Numbered from the stretch's first letter, positions 8,844-18,430 are shown. The stretch: 64,000 bases of DNA from Deltaproteobacteria bacterium (GCA_030694465.1 JAUXYJ010000069.1:17376-81375); one strand, 5' to 3'. Notes: generated by a model not told the origin, from the sequence alone. Program-made: numbers and translations.

Positions 8844-9755
8844 TCAGCCCTCTTCGACCGGGGGCAAGAAGAGCTCGATGCGCTTGGCGCCCACGAAGTG
8901 CAGCCCGTAGCCGGTCCACCACAGCGCCGCGAGCGGCTCGAAGGGGTTGTTGGCCGGAACAAACCTAACTCCTCGAATTCTATAAGAAAAAGCAGGAGCT
9001 GAGCGCTGCAAGAAGGACTCACGGACGGGCCCCGAGACCTCGCAGAGCACGCTGAAGAGCCACGCGGTGCGGTGGTCGGTGAGGGCTTGCGCGATCGCGG
9101 GTTCGGGCGACTGATACATCTTGGTGAGCGCCACCTGCCACTCCGCAAACGGGTCTGTGGTGACCTGCGAGGCGAACACGTTGCGGGCGACATCGAGCAG
9201 GCCGCGCAGACCTTTGCGCGGCACCACCGGAGCCCTCCGGAGGGTCCCCGCGTCGGCCAGCTCGTCGCGGATCATGGCGAGCTCTGCGGGGTAGAAAAAG
9301 CCTCCCACAAGCTGGTTTAACAGCGGCGGAATCCTTGGCACTTGGCGCGACAGCAACGAGGCACGGCGGAGGGCCTTGCGGTTGGGCTTCCAGTGGACGC
9401 GCGCGAAGCTCACAGGGAGGTCGCACCACAGGCTCGCTCGCTGGACAAATACGCGGGCGAGCTCTTCGGCGGCGAGAATATTGGGGGCATCACTGACCAG
9501 CTCGACGACCGTGCTCACGTCGTGTGGGATCAACCTCGGCGAGTGATTTTCGCCGCCAAACGCGCGCTCGCTCGAGGTCAGCCAGTCCATCGGGATGAGC
9601 CCTCGCGCTGCGGCGAGCTCAAGCGCTTCGCGTGGACGCGTGATGCCAGCGAGCAACGCGCGGGCCTCGTCCAGGCGCGGCCGCCGCGGTCGGTAGACTG
9701 CCGCGGTGAGGGCCGGAATATCCAAGCCCGAGGGCCACGTCAGAGACAACTCCAT
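8844..9755 (-). CDS. Hypothetical protein
   Basis: 303 aa starting at an ATG at 9755. Soluble, rich in Pro, Arg and Trp, with no signal peptide or transmembrane helix. I recognise no family. It lies 3 bp downstream of the membrane protein encoded at 9759-10922, so the two are surely cotranscribed. It ends one base beyond the convergent multipass protein gene. Confidence 0.6.
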   Translation of the reverse strand: MELSLTWPSGLDIPALTAAVYRPRRPRLDEARALLAGITRPREALELAAARGLIPMDWLTSSERAFGGENHSPRLIPHDVSTVVELVSDAPNILAAEELARVFVQRASLWCDLPVSFARVHWKPNRKALRRASLLSRQVPRIPPLLNQLVGGFFYPAELAMIRDELADAGTLRRAPVVPRKGLRGLLDVARNVFASQVTTDPFAEWQVALTKMYQSPEPAIAQALTDHRTAWLFSVLCEVSGPVRESFLQRSAPAFSYRIRGVRFVPANNPFEPLAALWWTGYGLHFVGAKRIELFLPPVEEG

Positions 9756-9758
9756 CGC

Positions 9759-10922
9759 TCAGTCCTCGGGCCAGAGGGTCTTGTTGATCGCAGAGATTTC
9801 GGCGGGGGTCAGCCTCAGCGGCGCACCGTCGCGTCGCACAACGTGGACGACCTCGGCCACCGCGGGATCATAGACGCAGAGCACATGCCCAGCGACCAAC
9901 CAGGGCGTGCACTCAAAGGGATCAACACGCAGCTCAAACGTGCCGTCACGCGCAGGGTGTTCGATGTAATACGCGTGGCGCTCGACCTCGAAATCGCGCT
10001 CGGCTGCGACGCCGTAGTTCGTGATGGGCATCCAACGCTCGACGCGATTGAGTCCAAGCGGGCGCAGCATGCGAAGCCAATTTCTCAGCAAAACTGCTGC
10101 GATTGTGCCGGCACCGACGCCAATGAGCCCGATAAAGACACCGATCGCGATCGTCGCGAGGTGCATCCCGCCAGGGCTGTCCACTGCGGACCACACACCC
10201 AGCAAGCACAAGAACAACGTGGCCGCCGAAGACAACATCACGCCAGGCAACGCGCGCAGGGCATCGGCCGGGTTCACAAAGATTCGACGTCTCGGCAGCA
10301 CGTCGCGCTCGGGGAGCTTTGTGCCTGGGATGAGCACTCCGCGACGACGACGGCGACGGAGGTTCAACGCGAACAAGCAGCCAATGGCCAAGCCAATCAA
10401 CGCGATGGGGGAGAGCGCGAGCGCCGCGCGTGCCTCGCTGTGAGGGCTCCGCTCAAGGACCAAAATCGTCACGTCTTCGCTGGGCCATTCGCGCCAAGGG
10501 CGCTCGGCGAACTGCCACCTGTCGCGCGTCTTAGGGCGGATGAGGTAGCGCCATCCCCAGCGCGCGTGCACATCGTCGTTGCACGCGATGGTCTTGCTGT
10601 GGGTGAGCACGAACCAGACGCTTCGGGACCGGTCCGTGGCGAGGCGATAGTGTGAACCACCGTCTATTTGCGGCGAAATTTCACACGGAACCACCATGTC
10701 GACGACCCGCACCGACTGAGTCTCGCGGGTCTCGCGCCAGCCCTGCAGCTGCGCCACCGTGATTGGTCTGGGCTCGATCGGGCTCGCCCATGCGTCGCGC
10801 AGCGCAGAGAGAACAAGCCCTCCGAAGCCCAAGAACAACGCAAAGCCGAACAGCATCAGCGCGATGGACACGCGCGACCGCCGTGGGTTCTGGTTGCTCA
10901 AACGCGGCAGGTCGACGCTCAT
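9759..10922 (-). CDS. Hypothetical four-helix membrane protein
   Basis: 387 aa. One transmembrane helix near the N-terminus (residues 18-40), then an extracytoplasmic domain of ~120 residues. A second helix lies around residue 180, followed directly by a cluster of seven arginines (cytoplasmic), then two further helices around 220-275 and a C-terminal soluble domain. The layout is shared in outline with the GIDE-domain protein just upstream (two domains separated by membrane helices), and the two may be distantly related. No catalytic motif is recognised. Confidence 0.65.
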   Translation of the reverse strand: MSVDLPRLSNQNPRRSRVSIALMLFGFALFLGFGGLVLSALRDAWASPIEPRPITVAQLQGWRETRETQSVRVVDMVVPCEISPQIDGGSHYRLATDRSRSVWFVLTHSKTIACNDDVHARWGWRYLIRPKTRDRWQFAERPWREWPSEDVTILVLERSPHSEARAALALSPIALIGLAIGCLFALNLRRRRRRGVLIPGTKLPERDVLPRRRIFVNPADALRALPGVMLSSAATLFLCLLGVWSAVDSPGGMHLATIAIGVFIGLIGVGAGTIAAVLLRNWLRMLRPLGLNRVERWMPITNYGVAAERDFEVERHAYYIEHPARDGTFELRVDPFECTPWLVAGHVLCVYDPAVAEVVHVVRRDGAPLRLTPAEISAINKTLWPED

Positions 10923-11000
10923 GGTGGGCTCCGCCGCCGAGGCTAGCGACTCACCCCAGTGCGCGCCAGCAGAGATCGCCCCCTAGTTCATCACGAGAGC

Positions 11001-12134
11001 TCAGCTCGCGCGGTCTTGTGCGACGATCTTGATGCGCTCAAACCAGGGGCGCGAGGCCCGCGTCGAGAGCGCGTACGCGCCCGCGGCGGCAAAGAGTCCG
11101 AGCAGAGCCGCGATGATTCGCACAAGAGACACCGAGGGGTTGGTGCCAATTTGTGCGATCTGCGCGGAGTACGTCGAGACCACAAACGGGACGCGCGCGC
11201 CGTCTGCGAGTGCCTCGGGGTTTTCGCGTGGAAACGCGCACTCATCGCGCACGGTCACCTGGTGGCCTGACACGTTCTCGTAGCGAGCGGACACGTGGTT
11301 GGTCAGCCCACTGCGCAAGGGTCCGCGTCCCATGTGGGTCTCGAGCACGGTGGCTTGCACCTGGGTGCCCGTCGCGAGGAGCACCCAATACGAGCCAAAC
11401 GCGCCCAAGTGCATGACCATGGCGAGGGCGCCAAACAAGAGCGCCCAGTTGCCGTGAAAGCCTTCGCGGCGGAGGTGTCGCGTGGTGGGCGTCTGGTTGG
11501 TGACAAACATGGAGCCGTTGCGTGGTGCCCGCATGACGAGCGATCGCTGCGGCGCGCCACGGTATCCGGCGTCGCTCTGTACGCGCGGGTCGTTGCCCTC
11601 GAAGAGCGTGCCGAGGATGTAGACTTGGTCGCCGCCGCGGACCTCGTCGCGCCGTGAGGTGCGGTAGTCATCGCCAGCGATTCCGCTGGTGGGTGCGGTC
11701 TCGACGAAGACCTGCGAGTCAGGCTCAACGCGCACCGCGCGGCCATCTTCGAGGCGAAGATAGAAGGTCCGCGCGTCGACGCGGCGCACGACCTCGTGAG
11801 CCTGAGCGCGTTGTCCATTGGGCTTCAACTGATTGAATCCAATGGGATAAATCTGCATCGCGAGCGCTACGTCGTGCGGCTCTTCGGTCTCCACCGTACC
11901 GCGAAGCACCGTGTCGCCGACCTTGAGCGGCCCGATCTTGCCTGCGACCGCGTCGCGCATGGACGCGGCACGTTTGCGTGCACGCCATTCGTTGAGAGTC
12001 GCGATCGCTAAGAGCGCTCCGGTGAAGAGCACTCCCACTGCGATAACGCTGACAAATCCTGCTTGCGGGTCGAGCCGCGAGGTCGGAGACAGGGTTTGTG
12101 CAAGCAGGCCCAGGGTACTGACGCTGTCGAGCAT
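11001..12134 (-). CDS. Membrane protein with GIDE-like domain (MUL1/MULAN-type)
   Basis: 377 aa. An N-terminal helix (residues 25-45) precedes a GIDE-like domain at about residues 60-165, where the protein reads GKIGPLKVGDTVLRGTVE and later RTFYLRLEDGRAVRVEP. In eukaryotic MUL1/GIDE this domain sits between membrane helices and is followed by a RING finger. No RING is present here. Two further helices near residue 240 flank a second extracytoplasmic part, and a last helix lies near the C-terminus. Bacterial members have no established function. It is followed by two more minus-strand genes of unknown function. Confidence 0.65.
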   Translation of the reverse strand: MLDSVSTLGLLAQTLSPTSRLDPQAGFVSVIAVGVLFTGALLAIATLNEWRARKRAASMRDAVAGKIGPLKVGDTVLRGTVETEEPHDVALAMQIYPIGFNQLKPNGQRAQAHEVVRRVDARTFYLRLEDGRAVRVEPDSQVFVETAPTSGIAGDDYRTSRRDEVRGGDQVYILGTLFEGNDPRVQSDAGYRGAPQRSLVMRAPRNGSMFVTNQTPTTRHLRREGFHGNWALLFGALAMVMHLGAFGSYWVLLATGTQVQATVLETHMGRGPLRSGLTNHVSARYENVSGHQVTVRDECAFPRENPEALADGARVPFVVSTYSAQIAQIGTNPSVSLVRIIAALLGLFAAAGAYALSTRASRPWFERIKIVAQDRAS

Positions 12135-12296
12135 GATGTCGAGTATGACACAGAGATCGCTTCTGACTTGGGCACCTCACGACAGAACATCCGTCGCGCG
12201 CGGTGCACGGGTCGCCACAGCGAGCGCGTGTGTGTGACTAAGAGCCTGGGCGGGGCGTTTTGTTCCCACGTTGGCGCCGTTGGGCGCGAGAGGGTG

Positions 12297-13055
12297 TTAG
12301 CCGCGCTCGTCGATGGTCGTGCCGACGTCTTCGCCCAAGAGGGCGCGACGAATGGCCTCGCGCTCGGCGAGTGCAAACACACGGATGGGCAGCTTATTGT
12401 CACGGCAAAGTGAGATCGCCGTCGCGTCCATCACGCCAATGCGGTCACGCAAGAACTGGTCGTACGAGAGCCGCTTGTACATGGTCGCGTCCGAGTGCTT
12501 TTTGGGATCTCGGTCGTAGACGCCGTCGACTTTGGTCGCTTTGAAGAGGGCGGTCGCGCCGATTTCCATCGCGCGAAGGGCCGCGGCGGTGTCGGTCGAG
12601 AAGTAGGGATTTCCGGTGCCGGCTGCGAAGAGCACGATGCGTCCCTTCTCGAGATGGCGGATCGCGCGGCGGCGGATGTACTGCTCGGCGACGCGGTTCA
12701 TCTCGAGCGCAGTCTGGACACGGGTAGGCACCCCGCGCTTCTCGATGGCGTCTTGCAGCGCGAGCGCGTTCATGACGGTCGCGAGCATGCCCATATGATC
12801 CGCGGTGGTGCGGTCCATGCCGTTGGCGGCGCCCTTGAGACCGCGAAAAATGTTGCCACCACCACAGACGAGGGCGAGCTGAACGCCGAGCTCGTGGACC
12901 TTCACAAGCTCATCGGCCACCGCGCCCACGGCGTCTGGGTCAAGCCCCTGCCCGCCCTCGCGATCACAGAGCGATTCGCCCGAAATCTTTAGCAAAATGC
13001 GCGGAAACGCCAGCGAAGGGTGCGCCACACGTGAAGGATTTGGAGATGCGTTCAT
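12297..13055 (-). CDS. pyrH: UMP kinase
   Basis: Phosphorylates UMP to UDP in pyrimidine nucleotide synthesis; an amino acid kinase-fold enzyme, normally hexameric. Signatures include ILLKISGESL near the start, the glycine-rich CGGGNIFRG, NALALQDAIE, the GTGNPYFSTDTAA nucleotide loop and ATKVDGVYDRDP. Length of about 252 aa is normal. I take the ATG at 13055; a GTG at 13076 would add seven residues. In many genomes pyrH is followed by frr or sits after tsf. Here it sits alone between the GIDE protein and RNase Z. Confidence 0.95.
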   Translation of the reverse strand: MNASPNPSRVAHPSLAFPRILLKISGESLCDREGGQGLDPDAVGAVADELVKVHELGVQLALVCGGGNIFRGLKGAANGMDRTTADHMGMLATVMNALALQDAIEKRGVPTRVQTALEMNRVAEQYIRRRAIRHLEKGRIVLFAAGTGNPYFSTDTAAALRAMEIGATALFKATKVDGVYDRDPKKHSDATMYKRLSYDQFLRDRIGVMDATAISLCRDNKLPIRVFALAEREAIRRALLGEDVGTTIDERG

Positions 13056-13091
13056 AGCAAGAACGCGTATTGGCACAGCCCACCCTGGGAC

Positions 13092-14021
13092 TCAACCATG
13101 CAGGCGTCTTGCAACACGAACGCGATCAAAGTCTTCGAGCGCCACGGTGTTTGCAAACAGCGCGCGTGCGTCTCGCAAATGCTCGTCGGTGTTCGCATAG
13201 CGCTGCGAAAAGTGGGTGATCGCGAGCTGCCGTGCGCCCGCTTCGAGCGCCACTCGCGCAGCATCTGTCGCGCTCGAATGAAAATGCTCGGTCGCGAGCG
13301 ATTGATCCGCGGCGGTGTAGGTCGCCTCCATCACGAGCAGGTCCGCGTCTCGTGCCAGCGCGATCGCGCCCTCACACGGCCTGGTGTCCATCACAAACGC
13401 GACGACCGAACCCTTGCGCACGGTAGAGACCTCTTCGCGGGTGACCGTGCGCCCTCCGTGGACCACCTGGCCGTCGCGCGCGAGCTGCCCGACCCCTGGC
13501 CCGCGCAGCCCGATCGCGTCGAGCTTGTCGCGATCAAACGTGAAGCCGTCGTGCTCTTGGAGCCTGTAGCCCACGGTCGGGACGCTGTGCTCAAGGACGT
13601 GCGCAAACAAAGTGTAGTTCGCGGTCTGCGCGATGATTTGCAGGCCAGAGCTCACGTCGTCGATAGGGCATGGGGTGGGCTCGCAGGCGCGATAGTAAAT
13701 CGACGCGTCGCGGAGGTTCTCATAGTAGCGCTGACCCGATCGCGGGTAGTGAACGTGCACAGGGTGGCTCACGCGATCGAGCGAAATGCGCTGCAAAATC
13801 CCACCGAGTCCGAGGCAATGGTCGCCGTGAAAGTGCGTGACACACACACGATGGATCGCGCTCGCGGCGAGCGTGGCGTGGGCCATCTGGCGCTGGGTCC
13901 CCTCGCCCGGATCAAAGAGCAAGCCTTCGTCGTCCCAACGCAGTAAGTACCCGTTATGATTGCGCAATCGGGTGGGGACTTGGCTGCCCGTGCCCAGCGC
14001 AATGACCTCTCGTACGCTCAT
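13092..14021 (-). CDS. rnz: Ribonuclease Z (tRNA 3' endonuclease)
   Basis: 309 aa, metallo-beta-lactamase fold. Cleaves tRNA precursors after the discriminator base. The zinc-binding motif HFHGDH is at residues 63-68, in the expected THFHGDHCLGLGG context. The family's flexible-arm region, a conserved FVMDTRPCEGA segment with a metal-ligand Asp, an EATY segment and a late ITHFSQRY histidine are all present. Length is typical of the short bacterial form (RNase BN/Z). It lies immediately upstream of pyrH on the same strand. Confidence 0.93.
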   Translation of the reverse strand: MSVREVIALGTGSQVPTRLRNHNGYLLRWDDEGLLFDPGEGTQRQMAHATLAASAIHRVCVTHFHGDHCLGLGGILQRISLDRVSHPVHVHYPRSGQRYYENLRDASIYYRACEPTPCPIDDVSSGLQIIAQTANYTLFAHVLEHSVPTVGYRLQEHDGFTFDRDKLDAIGLRGPGVGQLARDGQVVHGGRTVTREEVSTVRKGSVVAFVMDTRPCEGAIALARDADLLVMEATYTAADQSLATEHFHSSATDAARVALEAGARQLAITHFSQRYANTDEHLRDARALFANTVALEDFDRVRVARRLHG

Positions 14022-14085
14022 GAATGCTCCTCACACCGAGCCGCTCACTAAGTCTGCGCACGTGCCCGCGCAAGCGCTCCGAGGC

Positions 14086-14928
14086 TTACGAGATCACCGG
14101 GAGGCGCACGGGCGAACCGATGACCTCGTTGTGGCTGCCCATGCGGTAGCCCTCGAGGTCCAAGGTCGCGTACGAAAACCCTGCAGACTTCACGAGCTTT
14201 GTGAGCACGACGTGCAGGCTCGCCGCGCGCGCGATCTCTGCGGTCCCGACCTCGATGCGCGCGATCTTGTCGTGATAACGCACGCGAAATTGCACAAATC
14301 CCAGCGAACGCAGCCCGCTCTCGACGGTCTCGATCTGCGCGAGCCTCCCGCGGGTGACGGCGGTTCCGTAGGGGATCCTTGAGGACAGACATGCTGCGGC
14401 GGGCTTGTCCCACAGCGACAACCCGAGCTCTTGGGCCACGGCGCGCACATCGGTCTTGCGCATCTTGAGCTCGACCATCGGCGAGCGGACCCCTGCCTCG
14501 CGCGCGGCGTCTAGGCCCGGGCGATAGTCGCCGAGGTCATCGAAGTTGGTGCCATTGGCGACGACAGAGAACCCATTTTCGCCTGCGATTTTGCTAGAGA
14601 TTCTGTAGAGTTCGCTCTTGCAGTAATAGCAACGTCGGACTGAGTTCGCGGCGTAGTTGGGGTCGTCGATCTCTTCGGACATCTCGACGAAGTGTTTGGC
14701 CCCGAGCGAGCGCGCAAAGGCCTCTGCTTCGGCGCGCTCTTGGTTCGCGAGCGAGGGCGAGATCGTCGTGAGGGCCGCGGCGCGATCGCCCAACGCGCGC
14801 ACCGAGGCGGCAAGCACGACGGCGCTGTCTACGCCGCCCGAGAAGCACACGAGCACGGAGGGATACTGGGCAATGTGCGCGCAAAGCGCTTCGAGCGTCG
14901 TGGGCGCGCTCTCGACTCGGTCGTCCAT
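14086..14928 (-). CDS. larE: LarE-type ATP-dependent sacrificial sulfur transferase
   Basis: About 280 aa from the ATG at 14928; a GTG at 14967 is an alternative. The PP-loop SGGVDS lies near residue 30, with the conserved RRCYYCK segment and the CLSSRIPYG motif around residue 180. The cysteine of that last motif is the sulfur donor in Lactobacillus LarE. LarE inserts sulfur into the pyridinium precursor of the nickel-pincer nucleotide cofactor, with LarB and LarC. Neither larB nor larC is in this window, so this may be an orphan serving another sulfur-transfer reaction. It is encoded directly downstream of a rhodanese-like protein, another sulfur-transfer fold. Confidence 0.88.
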   Translation of the reverse strand: MDDRVESAPTTLEALCAHIAQYPSVLVCFSGGVDSAVVLAASVRALGDRAAALTTISPSLANQERAEAEAFARSLGAKHFVEMSEEIDDPNYAANSVRRCYYCKSELYRISSKIAGENGFSVVANGTNFDDLGDYRPGLDAAREAGVRSPMVELKMRKTDVRAVAQELGLSLWDKPAAACLSSRIPYGTAVTRGRLAQIETVESGLRSLGFVQFRVRYHDKIARIEVGTAEIARAASLHVVLTKLVKSAGFSYATLDLEGYRMGSHNEVIGSPVRLPVIS

Positions 14929-14973
14929 GGGATGGCGCGGTATAGCAGCCCCCTCGCGCCATTGCACAGCGCG

Positions 14974-16401
14974 CTATCCCTGCGCTGCGGTCACTTCGTA
15001 GTCGTCCTCGTCATGAAAGCGCACTTCGAACCGCGGGAGACCGTCGGCGAGCGCACCCAGCGTCGAGCCGGCCTGCACATTGGCGAGCTCGCCGAGCGCG
15101 GCAAGGTAGCGACCTTCGTGCTCGCGACGCAGCGGCGAGAGCTTGTGTTTGCGCATAAAAAACGTGATCGCTTCGCTACGGAGGTACTGCGACACCTGCG
15201 GAGTGTTTAAGAACATCTGGCCGTGCGAACCCGACGGGCTCACGAGCGGCACCGTCGAGAAGGCGTGCAGGGGATCTTCGTCCACCACCACGCTCACGAC
15301 TGCGCCCTCGAAGTGGTCACCCCCGAGGATCTCGATGGTCAGCGTGGTGAGACCCGCCCAATGGAGCTCATAGAGCGCAGAGATAAACGCGCGCGTCAGC
15401 TCGGGGCGAACTTTGTACTCTTCGTGGTGGACGAGCATGCGCTTGAGGTGACCGCAGCCGACGTAGTCCGCATCGACGAGCAGTGAGCGCAGCACGTCAC
15501 GGGCGACCATGGGCGGGTTGGCCATCCAGCGGCGCCACTCTTCGGGGCGGCCCGGAAGCGGCGGGAGCAGCCCCTCAAGCTCTGGAACCGAGCGCAATTT
15601 CAGGATCAATCGCGTCATCGTGTCCGTGTCCGAGTGCATGTAAAAGCGCCCTACGGCTTGCACATACGACTCGAGCAGGTCGGACACCGCGCTCGCTTGG
15701 ACCTGCTCGCCGGTCGACCGCTCAATGGCTGCGAGCGACAAGAGAAACTCTCCGGCGTTGCCACCGGGCGTCCCGAGGACGCCCTTGTCATCGCGACCGT
15801 CGACACACGACTGCCGTCCGTTGACCACCATGCTCGCGAGCTTGACCCAGCGCACAGATCCGGGATCGCCGATGTGCTCGCGGACGTCGTCGAGGCTGAG
15901 CGCCCCGCCCGCTTCGCCGAGCGACTGCGCGGTCCCGGCGAAGGGATCTTCGTTGGGGATGGTATCGACGGTGCGCGTGATGATCTCTTCGCTGCGGCGC
16001 GTGACCATGCCCTTGAGCAACCAGTCGCGGATTCCGCCGTCGAGCGCGGCGACGAAGTGCATGCCCAGCAGCTCGAGATAGCGGGCCAGAAGCGACGCAC
16101 GGTCGCCGCTGCGCGAGACCAATACGACGAACGCCGTACTCGGAAGTCGTGTCGCCAACTCAGCAATTCGCTCGGGCGGGACCCAATACGAACGCGGGAT
16201 GTACCCGATCGCGCTGGTGAGCTCGCCGAGCGAGCGGACGTCGACGATGTGCACGCGGCGGCCTGCTTCGGCGACAAACTCTGCGGCAACCATCGGGGCG
16301 CCTGCCGAGTTACGCCAGCACTGGGAGCGAAAATTGGCGCGGAGCAATCGCTCGCTCGCGGTCGCTGCTGCGGGGGGATCTTTGGACACGGGCCAGTTCA
16401 T
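14974..16401 (-). CDS. Rhodanese-like domain protein lacking the catalytic cysteine
   Basis: About 475 aa from the ATG at 16401, which has AAGGA about 11 bases upstream. The N-terminal ~130 residues match a rhodanese fold: VHIVDVRSLGELTSAIGYIP, then VVLVSRSGDRA, then ALDGGIRDWLLKG. In active rhodaneses the loop starts with Cys; here the matching residue is Ser, so sulfur transfer by the usual route is not expected. The C-terminal ~300 residues are a soluble domain I do not recognise. The gene is divergent from the triterpene cyclase, with about 70 bp between starts, and upstream of larE. Confidence 0.75.
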   Translation of the reverse strand: MNWPVSKDPPAAATASERLLRANFRSQCWRNSAGAPMVAAEFVAEAGRRVHIVDVRSLGELTSAIGYIPRSYWVPPERIAELATRLPSTAFVVLVSRSGDRASLLARYLELLGMHFVAALDGGIRDWLLKGMVTRRSEEIITRTVDTIPNEDPFAGTAQSLGEAGGALSLDDVREHIGDPGSVRWVKLASMVVNGRQSCVDGRDDKGVLGTPGGNAGEFLLSLAAIERSTGEQVQASAVSDLLESYVQAVGRFYMHSDTDTMTRLILKLRSVPELEGLLPPLPGRPEEWRRWMANPPMVARDVLRSLLVDADYVGCGHLKRMLVHHEEYKVRPELTRAFISALYELHWAGLTTLTIEILGGDHFEGAVVSVVVDEDPLHAFSTVPLVSPSGSHGQMFLNTPQVSQYLRSEAITFFMRKHKLSPLRREHEGRYLAALGELANVQAGSTLGALADGLPRFEVRFHDEDDYEVTAAQG

Positions 16402-16468
16402 AGATCGAGTTGTCCTTGTTGTGCCAGAGGGGATGACGAATGCCCCTCGTTGGTGGCAGAAGTAGCGC

Positions 16469-18430
16469 ATGACGGCTAGCCAAATCACCGATGTCGCAGC
16501 GCTTGGTTCTTCGCCCTCCGAGATGGCCGATACGCAGCCGAGTCCCGAGGGGATTCAGGGTGCAATTGACCGCGCACACGCGTCACTGCGTGCGATGCAG
16601 GGGCGCGACGGGCGCTGGGAGGGGCTTAATATCGCGGGGTCCTTTGGCACCGCGACGACGCTCGTCTTTGAGCGCTATCTGGGTGCGCTTGATCCTCGCG
16701 ACGCGCGCGAAGGCGAGCGGTATCTTCGCAGCAAACAGCGCAGCGACGGGAGCGTGGGTGGCTGGGAATTTGCTCGCGAAGGCTCGCTCGATGGCACCGC
16801 GACTTGGTACGCCGGGATGCTCGCGGCGGGCGTCGCCGAGCGCGACCCGGACATGGTGCGAGCGAAGCGCTGCATCGAGTCCCTGGGCGGGATGCACAAG
16901 ACCAATTTTCTGACCAAGATCGCGCTCGTGGTCTCTGGGGCGCTCGACGCCGACGCGCTGCCGAATATCCCGATCGAGGCGCTGATGCTCCCAGGGACCG
17001 ATGATTTGCTCGCGAAGTTCTTTGGGGTCAACACGTTGATGCCGTTGCACACGGCGATCCCGCTCATGTGGGCGTTGCGCCGTGGGTCTCGGCCACCCTC
17101 ACCTTTGCGCAACCCGATCGCGTACGCGGCGGCACAGCGCGCGATTGACTATCTCACGACGAGGCAGGACAAATCGGGCTCATGGATTGGCGTCACGGTG
17201 ATCACGCAGATGGCTGCGGCCGCGCTTGCGGGGCTCGGGGTCTCGCGCGAGGACGGACGCATCCGGCGCGCGTTGCAACACCTGGCCAGCGTGAAGAGCT
17301 ACGGCCGTGAAGACCAAGTGGGGCTGTACGTTGCGCCGTTTGAGAGCGCCTTGTGGGACACAGCGCAGATCGTGCGAGTGCTGGTCGCGACCGGAATGCC
17401 TGCCAATGATCCGGCGATTAGCAAAGCGGTGGGCTTCTTGATCGACTGGCAGACCAAGACCCCTTCGCCGTGGGACTGGCAGACGCCGCCGGCGTGGGCC
17501 CCCAAAGACGGTGGGTGGCCCTTTGAGGTGGGCAATGAGAGCAACCCCGACATGGACAGCACACAGCAGGTGCTGAGCGCGTTGGTGACAGTGAGCAACG
17601 CGCTCCCTGCGCCGAGCGAAGCGCTCACGCGCTCGATTGCGCGCGCCAAAGAGTGGCTCTTGGCGATGCAGAACCCGGACGGAGGCTGGGCCGCGTTTGC
17701 GTATGGCAAGATCGCTCCGTTGCCCGGACTGATGTACTTCACTGGGCCTGACACGTTGGCGACGGTGGGGCGAATGCACCGCTGGGTACGCGCGTTGTTC
17801 AACGGCTACCAGACCATGGCGCAATTGGGCGACCCCTCAACGGCGGACGTCGCGGGGCGCACGCTCTACACGCTCGGGCTCATGGGAATGGGTGCCCAGG
17901 ACGCGCGTGTTCGCAATGCGATTTCGCTGATCGAATACCTTCACGAGCCTGTGACGGGCGCGTGGTGGGGCATGTGGGCGATTAACTATCTCCCTGCGAC
18001 CGGGTACATTCTCACGGGGCTCGCGAGCGTGGGCGCAGACCTCTCGGTGCCTCAGGTACAGCGCGCGCTGCGGTTTGTGCTTGAGCACCAAAACGACGAT
18101 GGCGGCTGGGGTGAGACGCCCGAGAGCTACAGCGATCCGTCGCTCGCCGGACGCGGCGCGAGCATGCGGTCGATCACGGGACTGCAGGTCTGGACGTTGA
18201 GCCTCGCGGGAGATCTTCGCGACGCCACGGTGCGACGCGCGCTCGAGCGCGGGGTGAGCTACTTGCTCGCCCATCAGCATTCTACCGGGCTTTGGTCAGA
18301 CGAAATGAACCAGGGCGTGATGATGCCGAACATCGCGTACTACTACAACAGCACGTTCTCGACCTACCTCGCGCTTGAAGCGTTGGCCGCGTATCGCGAG
18401 CACGCGATGCGATCGAAGAGCGAGAGCTAG
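16469..18430 (+). CDS. Squalene/hopene-type triterpene cyclase with altered DXDD motif
   Basis: 653 aa, the usual length for squalene-hopene cyclases, which fold C30 polyprenes into hopanoids at the membrane surface. Several QW-type repeats that brace the alpha/alpha barrels are visible (QRSDGSVGGW, QDKSGSWIG, QNPDGGWAAF, QNDDGGWGE). The acid motif is DMDS at residues 361-364. Bacterial hopene cyclases have DXDD there; the central Asp that protonates the substrate is kept but the last Asp is Ser. This may change activity or substrate, for example toward another terpene. No other hopanoid (hpn) gene is nearby. The gene is divergent from the rhodanese-like gene. Confidence 0.88.
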   Translation: MTASQITDVAALGSSPSEMADTQPSPEGIQGAIDRAHASLRAMQGRDGRWEGLNIAGSFGTATTLVFERYLGALDPRDAREGERYLRSKQRSDGSVGGWEFAREGSLDGTATWYAGMLAAGVAERDPDMVRAKRCIESLGGMHKTNFLTKIALVVSGALDADALPNIPIEALMLPGTDDLLAKFFGVNTLMPLHTAIPLMWALRRGSRPPSPLRNPIAYAAAQRAIDYLTTRQDKSGSWIGVTVITQMAAAALAGLGVSREDGRIRRALQHLASVKSYGREDQVGLYVAPFESALWDTAQIVRVLVATGMPANDPAISKAVGFLIDWQTKTPSPWDWQTPPAWAPKDGGWPFEVGNESNPDMDSTQQVLSALVTVSNALPAPSEALTRSIARAKEWLLAMQNPDGGWAAFAYGKIAPLPGLMYFTGPDTLATVGRMHRWVRALFNGYQTMAQLGDPSTADVAGRTLYTLGLMGMGAQDARVRNAISLIEYLHEPVTGAWWGMWAINYLPATGYILTGLASVGADLSVPQVQRALRFVLEHQNDDGGWGETPESYSDPSLAGRGASMRSITGLQVWTLSLAGDLRDATVRRALERGVSYLLAHQHSTGLWSDEMNQGVMMPNIAYYYNSTFSTYLALEALAAYREHAMRSKSES

